Counted from the stretch's first letter, positions 34,465 to 46,880 are shown. The stretch: DNA of 64,000 nucleotides from Clusia tigrina (GCA_920105625.2 OV050030.1:351478425-351542424), one strand, 5' to 3'. Numbers and translations: made by a program. Notes: generated by a model not told the origin, from the sequence alone.

Positions 34465-35590
34465 AACAATTGTAGCGTCGGTCCAATAGAAAATTGGCAG
34501 ATATAATTGCTTAGCTGCCAAAGACTTCTTGGTTCATGTTGCCAATTCCGTTCCTAACACAAAGCCGCTGAGCTCGATACTCGATGACTCATTGTCGTCT
34601 GCAGCGATTTGATGGAGCACACGTATTGCGGTGTATGGGGCTGACGCCGTTCCAAATGTGACCGTAGTAAGACATTAGTCTTGAATATCTCCTTCACCGT
34701 TTCGCCATAATATGCGCTCATATTGCGAATCTTCGGGGTGCATATCGATACATCTATACATTTTTTGTATATCAGCCGTGAATGTATACTTATGTTTTTG
34801 CCAATTCAAGATTACTGCCGACAATTCATTCTGCAGCGCAGGGCCTGTCCATAAAGTATCATTCAGAGATCTACCGTTTGTCGTTTGCACGAAGCGTCGA
34901 AAACGACGCGTAACTTACTGGTTAGGCTCTCCTCTTTGATCACCGCATGATGTGGCAGAACGCACGATGACGTAAGCACGCAGTGATCGGTCTCTGTTGT
35001 AGTAACTGGTGTTATTTGATTTAGTACAAAGTATTCTTGAATGCAGTCTCGATATAATTTGCATATTTCCTCATCTCGCTGAAGCTTCCGCTCTAGACAA
35101 TAGAAACGATTTAACGATATTTGTTTAGATTTGCCTAGTGTTTGAGTGTGATCAAATGCATGCTTTAATGGAAGTCTAACCAAATACTTACCTTTAGATT
35201 GGCGCAAATGCGTTTGTTGAAAATGATTTTCAGACCAGTTTTCTTCCTGGGATAGAGCACGGTCCGCAGGTATTTCTTCATGTTCGTAGAACTTTTGAAA
35301 TAAAGATTCAGTTAGAAGGGTAGAGTGGTGACAACGAATGTTCGTTGAGCGTTTGGGAACTGGCGCAGTATTGCCGGTCAAGTCCACCCCAGCTTTGTGT
35401 GCTGTGCAATAGGTTCGTCAAACCTTCCGATGCGAGTTTCTGATAACATGATGCGAGCCATCATATCGGCTCCGATGAGCAAATCTATACGACGAGATTG
35501 GAAAAAGGTGGGATCTGCGAGTTGCAGACCCTGTATGTGCGGCCAATGCTGCGCTACAATTTTCTCACTAGGCAGGCTGATGGTGAGCAC
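34465..35590 (-). pseudogene. pol: BEL-2 protease edge, RT and RNase H start
   Basis: Read from 35590: the post-protease region LPSEKIVAQHWPHIQGLQL and LLIGADMMARIM, then RT with YLVRLPLKH, LPHHAVIKEESLTSKLRVVFDAS, NGRSLNDTLWTGPALQ and ADIQKMYRCI. Then TVTFGTASAPYTAIRVLHQI leads directly into RNase-H-like sequence (GTELAT...FYWTDATIVI). The catalytic YVDD segment and the thumb are therefore deleted at about 34580. The protease active-site Asp region is also missing. Frame changes are near 35380, 34870 and 34680. The end at 34465 is the junction with the nested insertion. Confidence 0.85.
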
Positions 35591-35599
35591 ATTAAGAAC

Positions 35600-36282
35600 G
35601 TAGTAGAATGCGTAGAATGTAGCCGCTGCAACTCATTGACAGCACACTCTGGCTACGTTTAAAAAAAAATTGATGCCATCAGCACGCTCTTTCGTGAGCG
35701 CAGATATGCTGAACAGCTTGTTCATGTGGTGCATGAAAAGTAGTCGAGGGTTGTTGTACCGCTGTCTTTCTGTACAGCGATGTCTTTGTCATTAGGTAGC
35801 GCTTTCTTTAGAAAGTATAATTTGTGAATCGCACTTAAACTAGTGATGTTGTGGATTAAGCGAATATAGGAATCGTGGAAAGCTGGCCAGTCTGTGTATT
35901 TGCCCGTGAACGATGGCAGAGGTAATTTGGGTAGCTCAAGCGATTACGCATGAGTTTGCTTTACAGATAAGTCTTGCGTCGATTTGGGCTGTTGGTCTTC
36001 TAATGCATCCAACAGCGTGGCTCGTATGTCAAAGTAGAGTTCTTCAAAATTAGAGGACATAGCATCTTTGAAATATGGCGAATCGCGAGTGAGAGAGGAG
36101 CAAATAAACTGTTTGTGTACCTCGAAGAAATCCTTATGCAGCATTTCAACCTTATCCAGCCGGACTTGACAGTAGGTTTTAGTTTTTCTCGTACTGCAGT
36201 CCTTTTTGAAGTTTTTCAAAATTTGCTTAAGACTGTCATGGTGGTCTGTTTGCAGTGCAATGAGGCCTTCGTAATTTGCCAA
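35600..36282 (-). pseudogene. gag: BEL-2 gag remnant
   Basis: It starts near 36282 (MANYEGLIALQTDHHDSLKQ), with a helical N-terminus, then after a stop at 35944 reads LPKLPLPSFTGKYTDWPAFH, the BEL capsid signature, to about 35800. The rest of the capsid and all zinc knuckles are deleted and sequence runs almost directly into the protease-RT region. BEL Gag normally spans more than 450 residues; about 170 remain. Confidence 0.75.
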
Positions 36283-36660
36283 TGGCGGATTTGACGCGTT
36301 GTCTTTGGGAGAGTCAACCGACTTGTTTTAGAAGGATCAATCTCCACTGCACTAAACCGATACCCTCTTTACCTCATGCTGTCTTCTCGGATGGTGTGGA
36401 TGCAGGATCGCTGTCATCTTCAACCAGAATTGGACTCATTTGTATACACGTGGATATCGTAGGTAGTTGATGGAGTTGCACAAAAAAAAAAAAGTTGAAT
36501 TGCCGAGCACATTGCGTGCTTTTGGGGTTATGTGTTATGACGTCATCAGTTAACACACTGTCCCTTTATATATTGCGATGGTGTCGTGTTTGCTGTCAGC
36601 AAAGGTGCACGCTGTATGAAAAGCTAAATCACGTTTATTAAATTGTTAAATTGTTGAATA

Positions 36661-36675
36661 GTTGTTGGGCCACCA
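36661..36675 (-). promoter_or_regulatory. Possible BEL-2 primer-binding site
   Basis: TGGTGGCCCAACAAC on the minus strand, six bases after the 5' LTR, ends in the TGG expected opposite a tRNA CCA. I cannot name the tRNA. Confidence 0.4.
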
Positions 36676-36681
36676 AAATTA

Positions 36682-36906
36682 TCTGCAGGTTTGTATAGTA
36701 TCGGGGTTTTTATTCAAATGAATTATTAGATATTTGCAAAGGTTTGTTTATGTAAAATGAAAAGATTTATTTTATTTAATTATGACACTAATGAAATGTA
36801 CAGGTTATCAAGATATAGCAGACAACTAAGCTCGGCTCTTGCTTGTTTGCCGCTGCGCTGTCATTTTGCTCTCTTTCTCTCTCTCTTCTTTGATCGAGTT
36901 CGAACA
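36682..36906 (-). repeat. 5' LTR of BEL-2
   Basis: A 225-bp homologue of 23232-23472. It starts TGTTCGAACTC on the minus strand. It is followed outside by ATAAA, the target duplication. Confidence 0.85.
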
Positions 36907-36969
36907 ATAAATTATACTCCTATACACAAAAAAAGTAATTTACTAATTATAAATAATAAGAATATAAAT

Positions 36970-37386
36970 ATTTACACTCATCATAAATTATAAATATATA
37001 TAAGCACAAATTCACTATTTAGAAATACCTACATACACAAAAAAAATTACTATTAATTATAAATATTTACTAATACAAACATTTTCTTTTAAACTTTTCC
37101 GAATAGATGGGGTGGGGCTCCTGTAATTATATTTGTAATTATTCTAAAACTTTTGTAATTATATTTGTAATTAATTTATAACAAAATTAAAAATTATTAA
37201 TTCAAATTGTAATTATATTTGTGGTGTGGTTGGTTTAAATTTCAGTGCCAGCTCCTTGGTTGTTTAGAATTTGCTGCTTTCTTCCCGGCTGCTCTTCTGA
37301 TACTCACTCGTTCGTTAAAATTTACCGGGCGAGTTTGTACTTCGGCGAGACATCTTCCGGCGAAGACAGTAGCTTTTACTGCGACA
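36970..37386 (-). repeat. Putative 3' LTR of BEL-3 (inner edge only certain)
   Basis: The LTR start at 37386 is inferred from the polypurine tract and TG. The left limit cannot be set because there is no second LTR to compare. The sequence to about 36970 is AT-rich and repetitive (TGTAATTATATT). Confidence 0.45.
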
Positions 37387-40300
37387 TCCCACCTCCCGGT
37401 GGATTCATACTGGGATCCACAAAACTTAAAGCGGCTAGCTTAGATGCAGGTCGACGGATAATACCGCAGCTGGTGCGTACCGCGGCACACCGGACTTGGC
37501 CGTCCTTGGCAGTGAAGACTTCAATTATTCGCCCTTTAACCCATTGTCTTCTTGGTAAGACAGGATCGCATACAACAACCAGTTGGTCTACTCTTAGTGG
37601 CGAGGCTGTACTCCTCCATTTTTGTCGGTGCAAAAGTTGTGGCAAGTACTCCACAATCCACCTTTTCCACAGACGATCCTTCAGGTTCTGCGCAATTCTC
37701 CATTGTTTGCGCAGACAGATTTTCTCATCTTCCGGTGCAGGTGTGTGAGTGGAATTGAGGCAGCCACTCAAGAAGTGGTTCGGAGTAAGTGGTTCCTCTT
37801 CTTCATGGGTTATAGGAAGTTCTGTAAGTGGACGGCTGTTTATTATATTTTCCGCCTCAATCAGTGCGCTGCGGAAGGTCTCCAAGCGTGGTGCCGCATC
37901 CTTCATTGTTCTCTGTAGCAGGCGTTTCACGCATTGGACAAGCCGCCCCCAACAACCTCCAGCGCTAGGATTGGCTGGGCAATTAAAAATTCACTCTATG
38001 TTTTCCTTTGACATTGCCCGTCGATCCCGATCTACGCAAAATAAGCGGTTCTCCTGGCGAAACTCCTTTTGCGCATCTATAAAGTTGGTGCCATTGTCGC
38101 TACGAATTCTAATCGGACAACAAATTAAAAATGCATCGGTGGACAGATCTTCTGCCACCTCCAAATGTAGGGCTCGAGTGGTGAGGCAAGTGAATAATGC
38201 CACCCAACGTTTCTCTCGTCTGCGGCCGATAGCAACGCAGAATGGTCCACAGTAGTCCACCCCTGAGTAGGTAAAAGGTCGGACGTACGCTGTTAGGCGG
38301 TCTGTGGGTAACTGTCCCATAAGTGGCACAGATGGCTTGGCTCGAGCGGTAATACAAATGACACAATCCATCTTGATCCTTTTTAATGTGCGAGCATGAG
38401 GCACCCAGAACTTTTGCCGCATTTCATTTATTGTTAGGCAGTCGTTCTGGTGATGTCTCTTTTGGTGCTTCATTATGAGCTGCGACACGCGATGTTTCTG
38501 GGGTAATATTATCGGGCGTCGGGCTGATTCAGGGATGTAATTAGCGGCGTCGATTCTTCCGTTGACTCTTAGCAGACCATCAGGATACAGCACCGGCGTA
38601 AGCTAAAATATGGCACTGGTCTTTGGAATTCCTGTACTTGCACGTAGGGCTGACATTTCATCTGCAAATGACTCGTATTGTACGCGAAAGCATACAAATT
38701 TTACAGCATCAGAAACTTCAGCTGCTGTGAGCTCTCCAAATTGACGGGATCTAGATTTGGCGTTGCGAATGAACCGAAATATCCATGCTGTCACCCTCAA
38801 CGTCTTCATGTAGGATGAAAACTTGATCAAACTATCAAGAATATTGTCTGTGTTTATTATGTGTAACACCTGATTAACAGCTTCTTCAGATACACAGTGC
38901 TCTGAGTGAAGCATCCCAGCTTCTCGAGGCCAGTGTATTTCTTCTTGGCACAAGAAATCTGGACCCAATATCCAACGGCTGTCTTGCTCTACATACTGTG
39001 GCAACTTGGCTCTAGTTGCATCGTCGGCGAAGTTCATCGATGTTGGTATCCAGCGCCATTGCATCGGCGCAAAGTGGCAAGTATCTCAGCAATACGGTAG
39101 GCAACGAATTGCTTATACTTACGGGTTGTGGAACGAAGCCAAAGCAGAATTGTCTTGGAATCGCTCCAAAATGTCGTAGCGTTGATCTTGAAACTATGAC
39201 AGTCTTCAATCGAAGTCTTCAGTCGGCTTCCTAGTACGGCCGCTTGCAATTCCAGGCGCGGTTCGATCATACCCTTTGCAGGTGCACATCTCGTTTTGGC
39301 AGCAACGAATGCGACTTCTACCTCGTTTGCTTTGCAAACACGCAAAAAGGCGACTGCTGTAAATGCACTTTCACTAGCATCAACGAATATGTGCAGCTGT
39401 ATATCATCGGCATTCGGCAGCAAATACGACAAGCAACGCGGGACTGAAAAGTTTTTCACGCCCTGAAAAACGTTCCACCATGCAAACCACTGTTTCTCCA
39501 AATCTGATGGCAGCTGCTCATCCCACTGGATTTTCCGCTTCCACAGTGACTGCAGAAGTAGCTTGGCGAAAATAGTGATGTTGGCTAGGAGGCCAAAGGG
39601 GTCGTAAATAGCCATAACGATTCCCAGCAACTCTCTCTTAGTCGGTGTTCTCCTGTACTCCAGCACCTGGCGTGGAATTCTATGGAACTTAAAGTGGAAT
39701 TCAAACCTGTCCACTCCAGAGTTCCAAAACATACCCAGCACCTTCTCTGTTGTTGGCTGCAGTTCAGTGTTGACAACTTCTTGTTGCTTGACTTGGCTAC
39801 CATTCAGTTTGACCTGCAGCTTCTTGCAGTTTGATACGAAATTTCTGAGCGTGAATCCTGCGGCAGCGTTTATCTTCCGGGCCTCAAACATTACCTTCTC
39901 GGCCTCATGTACGTCATCAAAACTTATGACCAGGTCATCCACATAGGTGTTGTCAATGATAGCTTTTGCGCTACCTGGCATGTGAGGCAAAAACTGTGCT
40001 GCGTTCACGTTTTTTATGTATTCTGCACAACACGGCGAACAAATCGCTCCGAAGATCATCGACATCATTGAGTAGACACGGATTGGCTCGGCTGAGTTTC
40101 CGTCTCTCCAAAGAAAGCGATGTGAGTCCTGGTCTTCAGCTCGTATACGGACTTGTGAGAACATTTCTTGAATATCTCCTGCAACAGCGATACCTCCTTG
40201 TCGAAATTTGTGCATGATGGCCAAAAGTGGCTGCGCATGCTCAGGACCCTTTAATAATACTGAGTTGAGCGATACGTTAGAAATAGCAGCTGCAGCATCA

Positions 40301-41290
40301 AAGACGATACGAAGCTTATCCGGCTTATGCGGGTTCACTACACCAAAGTGAGGAAGGTACCAGGTTGTAGGACTATGTCTCTCAGCAGCCTCTGGTGACA
40401 ACAATTAGGCGTACCCCTTGTCAATGTATTTGGCGACTTCCGTTTTATATCTGGCTGCAAATGCGGCATCCCGGGACATCTTCCCCTCAATATTTAAAAG
40501 GCGCTGCTTGCCCATAACATAGCTCTGTGGCAGCTTAGTGGCATCGTTGCGCCATAATAGACCAACTTCATAGCGTTGGCCGATGTTTTGTGTGGTCTCA
40601 ATCAATATTTTTCTTGCTCTGGCGTTCTCATCTGACTCCAGGACTGTGCTGGTGCTGCGGACTCCAAAACTTTCTACAGCAAAGTACTCTTCGACCAATC
40701 TGTTCAGTTGTGTTAAAGTAGATGCTTCTTTGACGTGCAACAACCTTGACATTGAGGTGGTGCTTGAGTGAAGTGGCCCATAGGCCACCCAACCCAACAT
40801 ATTTGCCGGCGATAGGTTGATCTGGACCGGCGGCGACAGTTTTCTCTGTCATGCCTAAAAAACTATTATCCAATCCCAGCAGCAGGACCGGCTTGGCGGC
40901 TTGGTAGCTGGCGATTTGCACATCTGTGAAGTGCCCATGCTGTTGCTTGATGAATGCCTGCATTGGTAAATTAAGCTGCTTCACTTTGCGTACGTTTCTG
41001 AGTGGGTACTCCTGGCCACCACACTCTGCACGTACGTTCAAGCTTACTTTTTTCGATGGCTCCGTGGTTTGCTTCTCTCCATACCACTGAAGCGTCAGCT
41101 GTGCAGTAGGGCCCTTGAGACCAAGTTGATTTGCGATGGTCTCTTCAAGAAGTGAGACCGAAGAACCTTCATCAAACATCGCAAATACAGGTATGCTACC
41201 ACGTGGATCAAACAGCACCACGGGTAGTATCTTAAATAAGCTTGACTGCTGGTGTTGACGGCACAGCACAGCACAGCACATGCTCAACAT
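37376..41290 (-). pseudogene. pol: BEL-3 pol: protease, RT, RNase H, integrase
   Basis: The protease is at 41290-40628, with the variant active site AMFDEGSSVSLLEE. RT is at 40800-39300: VGWVAYGPLH, YLPHFGVVNPHK, LRIVFDAAA, DIQEMFSQVRI and the catalytic TYVDDLVISF (39935). The RNase H/connection is at 39300-38600: FVDASESAFTAVAFLR and FWSDSKTILLWL. Integrase is at 38593-37376: the zinc-binding N-terminus, VDYCGPFCV, RSDNGTNFIDA, an interrupted third-acid region near 37950, LTPNHFLSGCL and WVKGRIIEVF. Stops or shifts occur at 40405, 39034-39064, 38603 and 37930-37991. All domains are present; the third catalytic acid is lost or hidden at the 37.95-kb break. Confidence 0.9.
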
Positions 41291-42431
41291 CCTCTGGTTT
41301 CAGCTCTGCTAGCGGCTTAGTTGTCTGGTGCAGTAAGTTGTGATGCATACGGGTGCAACCATTTATACCACATGCATGCCTTGCCTGGCAACTCTGCACG
41401 TTATGCCCTCTTTGCAAACAGGCAAAACAAAGGCGGTGACGCTTTACCAAAGTCCATTTGTTATTTGTATTAAGCACCTTAAATTGACGACATGCGCACA
41501 GTTTGTGAGCTTGTGTGCTGCTCCACTTGAGGTTCGGTGCTATGCAAAACGCGACGTGGAATAGCACCTCGTGATATGGTCTGACGGTTCTGAAGGTTAC
41601 CTTGTTGCACCCCTTGGTGCAGCTGCGGGGTTTGATGTTGCTGTACTAGCTATGGCTGGCATCAAGCTCACTACCTTTGCGAGTTCACTAACCCAGTCAG
41701 CAAAGGCTTCAACGGTGGCATAAGGCATTATATTGGAGGCGTGTCGACTCCATTCATATTGCTTGGTGGGCGGAAGCTTTCCAATAAGCTGCTCAAGAAG
41801 AGTAGGGTTAGCCAAGTGGTGATCGCATTTTGCTGACTTAAAAAAGGCGACAATATTTCGGTCGCGGTTTGAGAATTCCAACACTTGCTCAAGTCGATTC
41901 TCATAAATCGGTGGGAACTGCAGGATATATGAGTAGTGACGACACAGCGCGCTTCGCATTCCCTTGAAGTGCCTTATGCAAACGATTCTGGGGATTATTA
42001 TAACCAAATTCATTGGTCGTGACTCTGAAGTTGGCTAAAAACAGGGGCCAATCTTCAGGGTTTCCATCGAAAGATGGCAGTGGATATAACTTACCGCCGG
42101 GGCTATCGATAAAGGTCATAACACCATTATACGCCGTCGATGTATTTGGTGGCTGCGATTGCGGCATCTGCTGTGGTTGCTGCGTCGACGTTTGTGGCAG
42201 CGGTGATTGTACACTTTCATGAAAAGAGGATTCATTACACCCAACACCGGATGCACCCTTATCCACTCGAGTGCGAAGTTGTTGAATCTCTATTTGGCCA
42301 CGATGCGTCTCTTTACGTAGTTCGTCAACAGATTCGCGCAGTATATTTATACTACTGAATAGCTGCGCCAGTTGTTCACTAGTTACAACTGCTTGCGGCT
42401 GCGCTTGGCCCTGTGTTCCCTCGTTGGCCAT
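41232..42431 (-). pseudogene. gag: BEL-3 gag
   Basis: ATG at 42431 (MANEGTQGQAQPQAV), with an N-terminal helix (INILRESVDELRKETHRG), Gln/Pro-rich linker, the BEL capsid signature LPSFDGNPEDWPLFLANF (42090), and capsid helices to about 41600 after a shift near 41950. The zinc region CFACLQRGHNVQSC (perfect CX2CX4HX4C) and CGINGCTRMHHNLLHQ are at 41450-41320. Two frame breaks (about 41960 and 41580). Length is near that expected for BEL Gag. The first knuckle is weak (HKLCACRQF). Confidence 0.87.
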
Positions 42432-42448
42432 TTCTATTACTCTGCTGT

Positions 42449-42536
42449 CCCAGGAGCAATCAAATAAAAAGATTGTTGGGGGGTAGTCCTTGGACGAACA
42501 AAAAAAAAAAATAAAAATAAAAAAAAATAAAAATAA

Positions 42537-42568
<32 letters not shown>

Positions 42569-42654
42569 TATTTTTTATTTTTTTATTTTTTTATTTTTTT
42601 TTTGTTCGTCCAAGGACTACCCCCCAACAATCTTTTTATTTGATTGCTCCTGGG
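42449..42654. repeat. 206-bp near-perfect palindrome at BEL-3 5' end
   Basis: The arms 42449-42510 and 42592-42654 are inverted copies of the BEL-3 leader (CCCAGGAGC...GACGAACAAAA). The centre is A-rich, then (TA)n at 42547-42570, then T-rich. It replaces the missing 5' LTR and abuts LOA-4. Confidence 0.92.
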
Positions 42655-43085
42655 TTGGCGGGTGTGGCTTCTGGATAAAATACCACTGGGGTGAAACCCA
42701 GTGCGAACGGCTCCAATTTAAGGTCACATCCGCCTCCGTCCCGTTAAAACCTTGGCAGGCCTCAAAGTACGTTTGACTTGCTCCCAATTAGCACTGGTCT
42801 GGCTCTGAGCACTCGCACCCATAAGGACTTGTGCCAACGCTCGCATGGCCTCCGTGCATCTGCATAGATAACCATGGGTCTAATAAGGTAACTACATATT
42901 CGTACTGAGATAGCGGTTTTGAGTGGGGACCCTTTTTGCATGGACACATACTTCATCTCCCACAAAAAATCGGCGGCCAACACACAAGGGGAGCCAAAAA
43001 CGACAACAACAACGAGCTTAGTTAGGCAAAAACAGCCTTAAGCTCACCAATAGCTCCGTTTTGGACTTTTGTCGCCAGACCAAGG

Positions 43086-44231
43086 ATGTCTTCGGGTGTT
43101 ACGGCCAAAGGGCCAGCCCTGTTCCCAGCCACAAGTGCATTCTCCCAGGGTCATAAAAACCCTGCTTCGGGCCATCCCAGCACTAGGGCAGCTATGCCGG
43201 GTTCTAGGGTCGTCCCTCCGTCTGTCCCTCGGGCTGGTACAGGGAGAGCTCAGGCAAATACGCCGACCTCCTCCAGCACGGGCCCCAGCACCGATCTCCC
43301 TTCAGGTGCTCGCATGCATGTGTACTTGGGCGCACAGAATCCGGAGATCCGCCTTCACGATTCTGCTCGGGTTGGAATGTGCCCACCCTGCTTCACTGTC
43401 CGATAAAGACAAGGGAGCGCTTGAATAGGCTCACAAATATGTTGGTGCTCCTTCTCAGCCCCCCTGAGGCTGCGCAGAAACGACAACGGTCGATTGAGCA
43501 GCCCTCCCGATCAGTCGTGCGGGAAACTAAAAGCCCACGACTGGCTTCCAAGCCCAGACTGACTCGGCCATTTAATGAGGTAGCAAAAGAGGGCCTCATC
43601 TGGGCCATCGTTGACACTGGAAACAGTGACGGTACCATTTCCCCAGAAAACTGGAAAATGGTGGAGAAAGCTCTCTTCAGGGTCTCTAGAGACATCCTGA
43701 CGGCCAATCCTGGACCCTCGCCCATATGCCGGGATACGGGATATTACCAGGGGCACGTGAAGCTCGTCGCGTGTACGCTCTGCTGAGCTTTACATGCTGG
43801 CCATCGAAATGGTCTGTGAAATCTGGCCGGGGGCTAAGCTCTCAACTGTTCCCAAACACCAGATCCCGACAAAGACCACTCCTCGCCGGACGAAATTCTG
43901 GATTTGCTTCGCCATAGAAACTACGACTTCCACACGGATGATTGGAAGGTCGCTAAGATAGGCGAGCTGAAAGGCAACTCCCGCGAGATCCTCATTATTC
44001 TCAATGAGGTATCTCTCGCTCCTAATTATGCCAAAAAGGGAGAGATCAACTATGGCTTTAGTTCGATCTCACTCAAGGTCTAAAGGAGCGACAATCTGGG
44101 AACAAACAAGCCCCCCACACATACCGATAATGAATACCGACGACGTTGGGGATTCTCCTCTGTCTGAGGAGGAGGACGCCAATGTGACGATGATGGCCAC
44201 CTCCGTGAATGGTGAGGGTATTACAGAATAA
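43086..44231 (+). pseudogene. LOA-4 ORF1, DUF4780-like
   Basis: The N-terminal half is Pro/Ser/Thr-rich (43086-43400). After a shift, VDTGNSDGTISPENWKMVEK, NPGPSPICRDTGYYQGHVKL and, in another frame, WPGAKLSTVP (near 43830) and later DDWKVAKIGEL and EINYGFSSISLKV (near 43930-44080) form the typical DUF4780 pattern. In these elements it is the first ORF and probably binds RNA. Frame changes lie near 43400, 43780, 43890 and 44010-44080. The final frame ends TAA at 44229-44231, overlapping the ORF2 start by 23 bp. Confidence 0.75.
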
Positions 44232-46880
44232 CCTTCACCATTCAACAGCTGCCTCGGCAGCCCTGATCCTCTACATGAATCAAAAAGGAGAGGAACTCAT
44301 ACTGGTCCAGGAGCCGTGGGTCATAAATGATCAGGTTCGCGGACTACACATCAGCGGATACCGCACAGTATTCGTGCAGGATCAAGGTAAACCCAGAGCC
44401 TATATTATTGTTAAAAACAATATTAACGCTCTTCTTCACAGGTTCAGCGTCAAGGACAATGTAGCCATGGTCATTCCAACCAACACCATGGCTACATGGA
44501 TCGTCAGCAGCTATATGGCGCACGACCACGGACAATCGCCGCCTCCAGACACTTTAAAGCTGCTGGTCACGGAGGCGAACAGGAAGCGAGTCCCGGTCTT
44601 CATCGGGGCCGATGCCAATGCCCATCACGAGGTGTGGGGCAGCACGGACACCAACGAGTGGGGTCAGTCACTTTTTGATTTTATTCTTGCCCATGACCTA
44701 GTCATTGCTAACAGGGGAAGCGAGCCAACCTTCACTACATCCAATAGAAGAGAGGCTCTCGATCTCACTCTTGGCAACGAGTACTCGTCTCATCTTCTTT
44801 CGAGCTGGTGCGTTTCGCAAGAATGCTCCTTCTCGGATCACTGTTATATATGCTTCAAGATTGGGATATCGGATCCTTTAGATTAAGCAGAGTCTGAAAA
44901 GCATACTAATAGAAAAAGAACTGACTGGAAAAAGTTCCAGGCCACTATATAGTCGGGTCTGCAGTCGACTCCTCCCACAATCAATACACACCTCGATATA
45001 GATCGAGCGGTTGAAGCTATTACAGCACTATTTAACTTTGCTGCCAAATAAGCCTGCAACTCCCCGAAGCCAAGAGGCAAACCCAAACCCCCTTGGTGGA
45101 ATTCGGAAATTGCTGAGCTACGTAAAGAATGCCTCAAGCTCTTCAACAGAGCCAAAGCTACCAATGTCTGGCTCCCTTTCAAGGATAAACAAAGGGAACT
45201 CAAATATACTGTGAGGAGATCCAAAAGAGAGTCTTGGCGAGACTTCTGTGGCAGCATAGAAAGCAGACTCCGGAGGATCCTCAAAACGACTCCTCGGGCT
45301 CTTAAATGTATTCAGAGATCGGACGGTCAATGGACTGACTCTGAAACCGACACCCTAGATGCGCTACTAGAAACACATTTTCCGGGGGCTGAAATCTTTG
45401 TGGATTGCAGGACTTTTGAGCCCAACCATTCTTTAAGTCACTCAATCCAGTTTCAAATGACCCACGCTCATATTCAGTGGGCCATCAAGAGCTGTAAGTC
45501 TGTCAAATCAGCCGGGCCTGATAGCATCATTCACGCGGATATCCAGCCTACTGCAAGTGCGGTTGCACCTTGGCTACTGCATACTAATAATGCATGCCTC
45601 AGATGGTCATACTTTCCCAAAAGCTGGAGGGAAGCTCGTGTAGTATACATCCCTAAAGCGGGAAAGGCGACCCATACCAAGCCTAGGACTATAGACCAAT
45701 TAGTCTGTCCTCCTCTCTTTTGAAAACGCTGGAAAGGGTCCTTGATATACAAATCAGGAGCTCTATTAATTCCACGCTCTATCCAGATCACAACATGCCT
45801 ATACAAAAGGTAAGTCTGCATTGAGCAAATAGAGAAATCTCCTCTCAATAAAGAATATACTCTTGCAGTACACATAGAAGGGGCATTCAACAATATATGT
45901 CCCTCCGCCATAATTAATTCCCTGGAAAACCTAAACCTTGATCACAGTCTGGTTAGGTTCATCGGACAGCTACTGAAAACAAGCGTCATCAGCTCCTCAA
46001 TAGGAAATGTGCATGCTAAAAGGACTGTCAAAAGAGGTACGCCACAAGGCGGTGTGCTCTCACCCCTCATCTGGAATCTGACGGTGAACACACTACTAAT
46101 GAGAATAGATCAGGCCGGCTGTAACACTATAGATTTTGCGGATGACATTGTTATCTCTGTTTCCGGCAAATATCTTGCAACAGCTTCAGAAAAGCTAAGA
46201 TACTCTCGTAGCATTCTGTCCCAATTGTGTCATGAAGTTGGTCTTGACGTCAACCCTTCCAAAACTGAGGCTATGCTTTTCACCAGGAAGCATAAATTAC
46301 CAAGTTTTGTCCTACCCAAACTCAATGGGACTTCGCTTAGCCTAAGCATTAGCGTCAAGTATCTAGGTCTAGTCCTGGACCCTAAGCACCACTGGAAAGG
46401 AAATTTAGCGGAGAGAGTACGGAAAGTCGCATGTGCTCTATACTGTTGCAAGCGATCCCTAGGAGCCAGATGGGGCGGGCGTCCAGCCTCGAGTCAGGTC
46501 CTGGCTCTATGCGGCGGTGGTTGAGCCATACTTTCTCTATGGCCCTGTCTTCTGGTGGCCCGCAACTGACAAGATGGTGAACCTGAACCTCTTGACAAGG
46601 TCAGAAGAACAGCAGCGATTCTGATAACAGGGGCTCTGCGTACCACCCCTACAAAAGCTCTATTTGCAATCCTACATTGGTTGCCCACTAAGCTTCAGGT
46701 CAACCGACAAGCAAAATGCTCGGCTACCAGACTCTGAGACTAAACCTGGGCCATGCCAATATTCTAAAGCAGGATACGCCCGTATCGGCGGACGTTGAGT
46801 ATACATGCTCTACACCTAATCTAAACCACGGATTCAACACCCACATTCCTAGTAGGGAGGAATAAATTAGTGGTCACTGA
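44209..46880 (+). pseudogene. LOA-4 ORF2: endonuclease and RT
   Basis: The endonuclease frame is clean from ATG 44209 to 44885: RVLQNNLHHSTAASAAL, LVQEPWV, GADANAHHEVWGS, LDLTLGNEY and the catalytic SDH (44840). Its TAG-type stop at 44884 breaks the protein. The linker and RT are at 45020-46520: AGPDSIIHADIQ, VVYIPKAGKA, a broken LSSLLLKTLER region, EGAFNNI (45890), GTPQGGVLSP (46040), the catalytic FADD (46140; YADD in relatives) and KYLGLVLDPKHHW. After 46520 the thumb is frameshifted, and the copy ends before RNase H. The YADD-to-FADD change and several shifts (45720, 45830, 46490) make it inactive. Confidence 0.87.

Larger units (their letters stand above)
23232..36906 (-). mobile_element. 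BEL/Pao element BEL-2, split by nested insertions
   Basis: The left part (23232-24967: 3' LTR, integrase, end of RNase H) and right part (34461-36906: RNase H start, RT, protease edge, gag, 5' LTR) belong to one element. The coding joins across the gap: the right part ends at the RNase H motif YWTDATIV and the left part resumes with HGDPNRWQTWVSNRV. The two LTRs are homologous and the 5-bp repeat ATAAA lies outside both ends (23227-23231 and 36907-36911). Net length without the insertions is about 4.2 kb, because internal deletions have removed parts of gag, protease and RT. Confidence 0.88.
36970..42490 (-). mobile_element. BEL/Pao element BEL-3
   Basis: A third, distinct BEL/Pao element. 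Its pol ends inside a sequence starting TGTCGCAGTA that follows a purine tract GGGAGGTGGGA (37387-37397), so the 3' LTR begins at 37386 and runs left to an unseen end in AT-rich DNA. Gag starts at 42431. No 5' LTR is present: upstream of gag the leader ends in the palindrome 42449-42654. Coding is almost complete but in several frames. Confidence 0.82.
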
